64,000 nt of DNA from Flavobacterium cheongpyeongense. GTDB taxonomy: Bacteria; Bacteroidota; Bacteroidia; Flavobacteriales; Flavobacteriaceae. Positions within the stretch are counted from its first letter, which is position 1, and the number at the start of each line of letters is the position of its first letter. A program made the position numbers and the translations under genes. The stretch is taken from the NCBI RefSeq assembly GCF_003202435.1, contig NZ_QJHK01000014.1, forward strand, positions 62,001 to 126,000, given 5' to 3'. This document shows positions 63,831 to 64,000 of the stretch, one piece after another. The notes beneath the pieces were generated by a model. That model had not been told where the DNA came from and did not search any database. It was given only the letters and a program-made list of their open reading frames with translations.

Positions 63831-64000
63831 ATGTTTCATAAAAATATTAAACTTATCTTGGCCGGACTTCTTGTAGTCGCTGGCATTTGGCAATTTACAG
63901 ACAGCAATATCGGGAATGGAATTTTTCTTATTTTGCTGACTGCAATTCCTGTTTTTTTTTACTTTAAAAATGAATTTATCCTTTTGGCTTTCCTTAAATT
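63831..64000 (+). CDS. Small membrane protein, 5' part only
   Basis: 56 residues before the window ends. There are two membrane helices in the visible part (LILAGLLVVAGIWQF and IFLILLTAIPVFFYF) and ends NEFILLAFLK. I recall similar proteins continuing into a TPR region next to rpmH in Flavobacteria; that cannot be checked here. Confidence 0.6.
   Translation, partial: MFHKNIKLILAGLLVVAGIWQFTDSNIGNGIFLILLTAIPVFFYFKNEFILLAFLK

Noticed and set aside
1..64000. CRISPR arrays, prophage, rRNA
   Set aside because: No regularly spaced repeats, phage structural genes or rRNA sequence were seen on either strand.

Overview
The window comes from a Bacteroidota chromosome, most likely a Flavobacterium. 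This rests on the AT-rich sequence, SusC/SusD proteins, type IX secretion (T9SS) C-terminal sorting tails, promoters of the form TTG-N19-TAnnTTTG in place of sigma70 boxes, few Shine-Dalgarno sequences, and Bacteroidota family proteins (DUF4290, DUF4199, DUF4252, DUF5686, a short CarB). I worked by reading alone; no database search was run.

Region 1 (1-800): the edge of a metal-handling locus, with a DUF3347 protein and a Cys-rich exported protein. Region 2 (800-15400): a pectin utilisation locus. It holds SusC, SusD, a surface FN3/beta-helix lipoprotein, a PL9-like pectate lyase broken by a frameshift, a T9SS-secreted pectin methylesterase (CE8), a small T9SS-secreted protein and a LacI-type regulator with no ordinary start codon. 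LacI-type palindromes sit before susC and before the small secreted protein. Methylesterase and lyase would act in sequence on pectin; SusCD would import the oligomers. Region 3 (15400-17125): a 37-base copy of tRNA-Met sequence lies 1,056 bp from the intact tRNA-Met, with a broken zinc-ribbon/Mrr-like nuclease between them.

Region 4 (17200-26900): housekeeping genes: START-like protein, PabC-like lyase, YqgE, HU, fmt, recQ, an NTPase, DUF493, DUF4290, murA with Asp in place of the active-site Cys, and a CDF transporter. Region 5 (26900-31370): an accessory island. It contains a dispersed hairpin repeat, a decayed GIY-YIG nuclease gene between inverted REP-like hairpins, and then a segment bounded by 104-bp direct repeats (102/104 identical) made from the 3' end of the neighbouring DUF5686 gene. 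Inside that segment are a collapsed IS end, orphan polymorphic-toxin and immunity-like genes, and a deleted IS1380-like transposase.

Region 6 (31260-46400): DUF5686, aroQ, two outer-membrane barrels, xerD, a PAS histidine kinase, rny, a 6S-like RNA, zapA with a coiled-coil partner, an M23 peptidase, a TonB receptor, a probably frameshifted membrane protein and a lipoprotein. Region 7 (46570-64000): DUF2971, an MsbA-like ABC exporter, a phosphohexomutase, a GT2 glycosyltransferase, DUF4199, L31, a GlmU-like protein, an ABC-F ATPase, an S41 peptidase, an ECF sigma/anti-sigma/DUF4252 operon, a MITE, carB, rpmH and a partial membrane protein.

Several genes are disrupted at or near A/T homopolymers (8372, 16103, 16394, 45542). 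This means either a cluster of decaying accessory genes or indel errors in the assembly; raw reads would decide.
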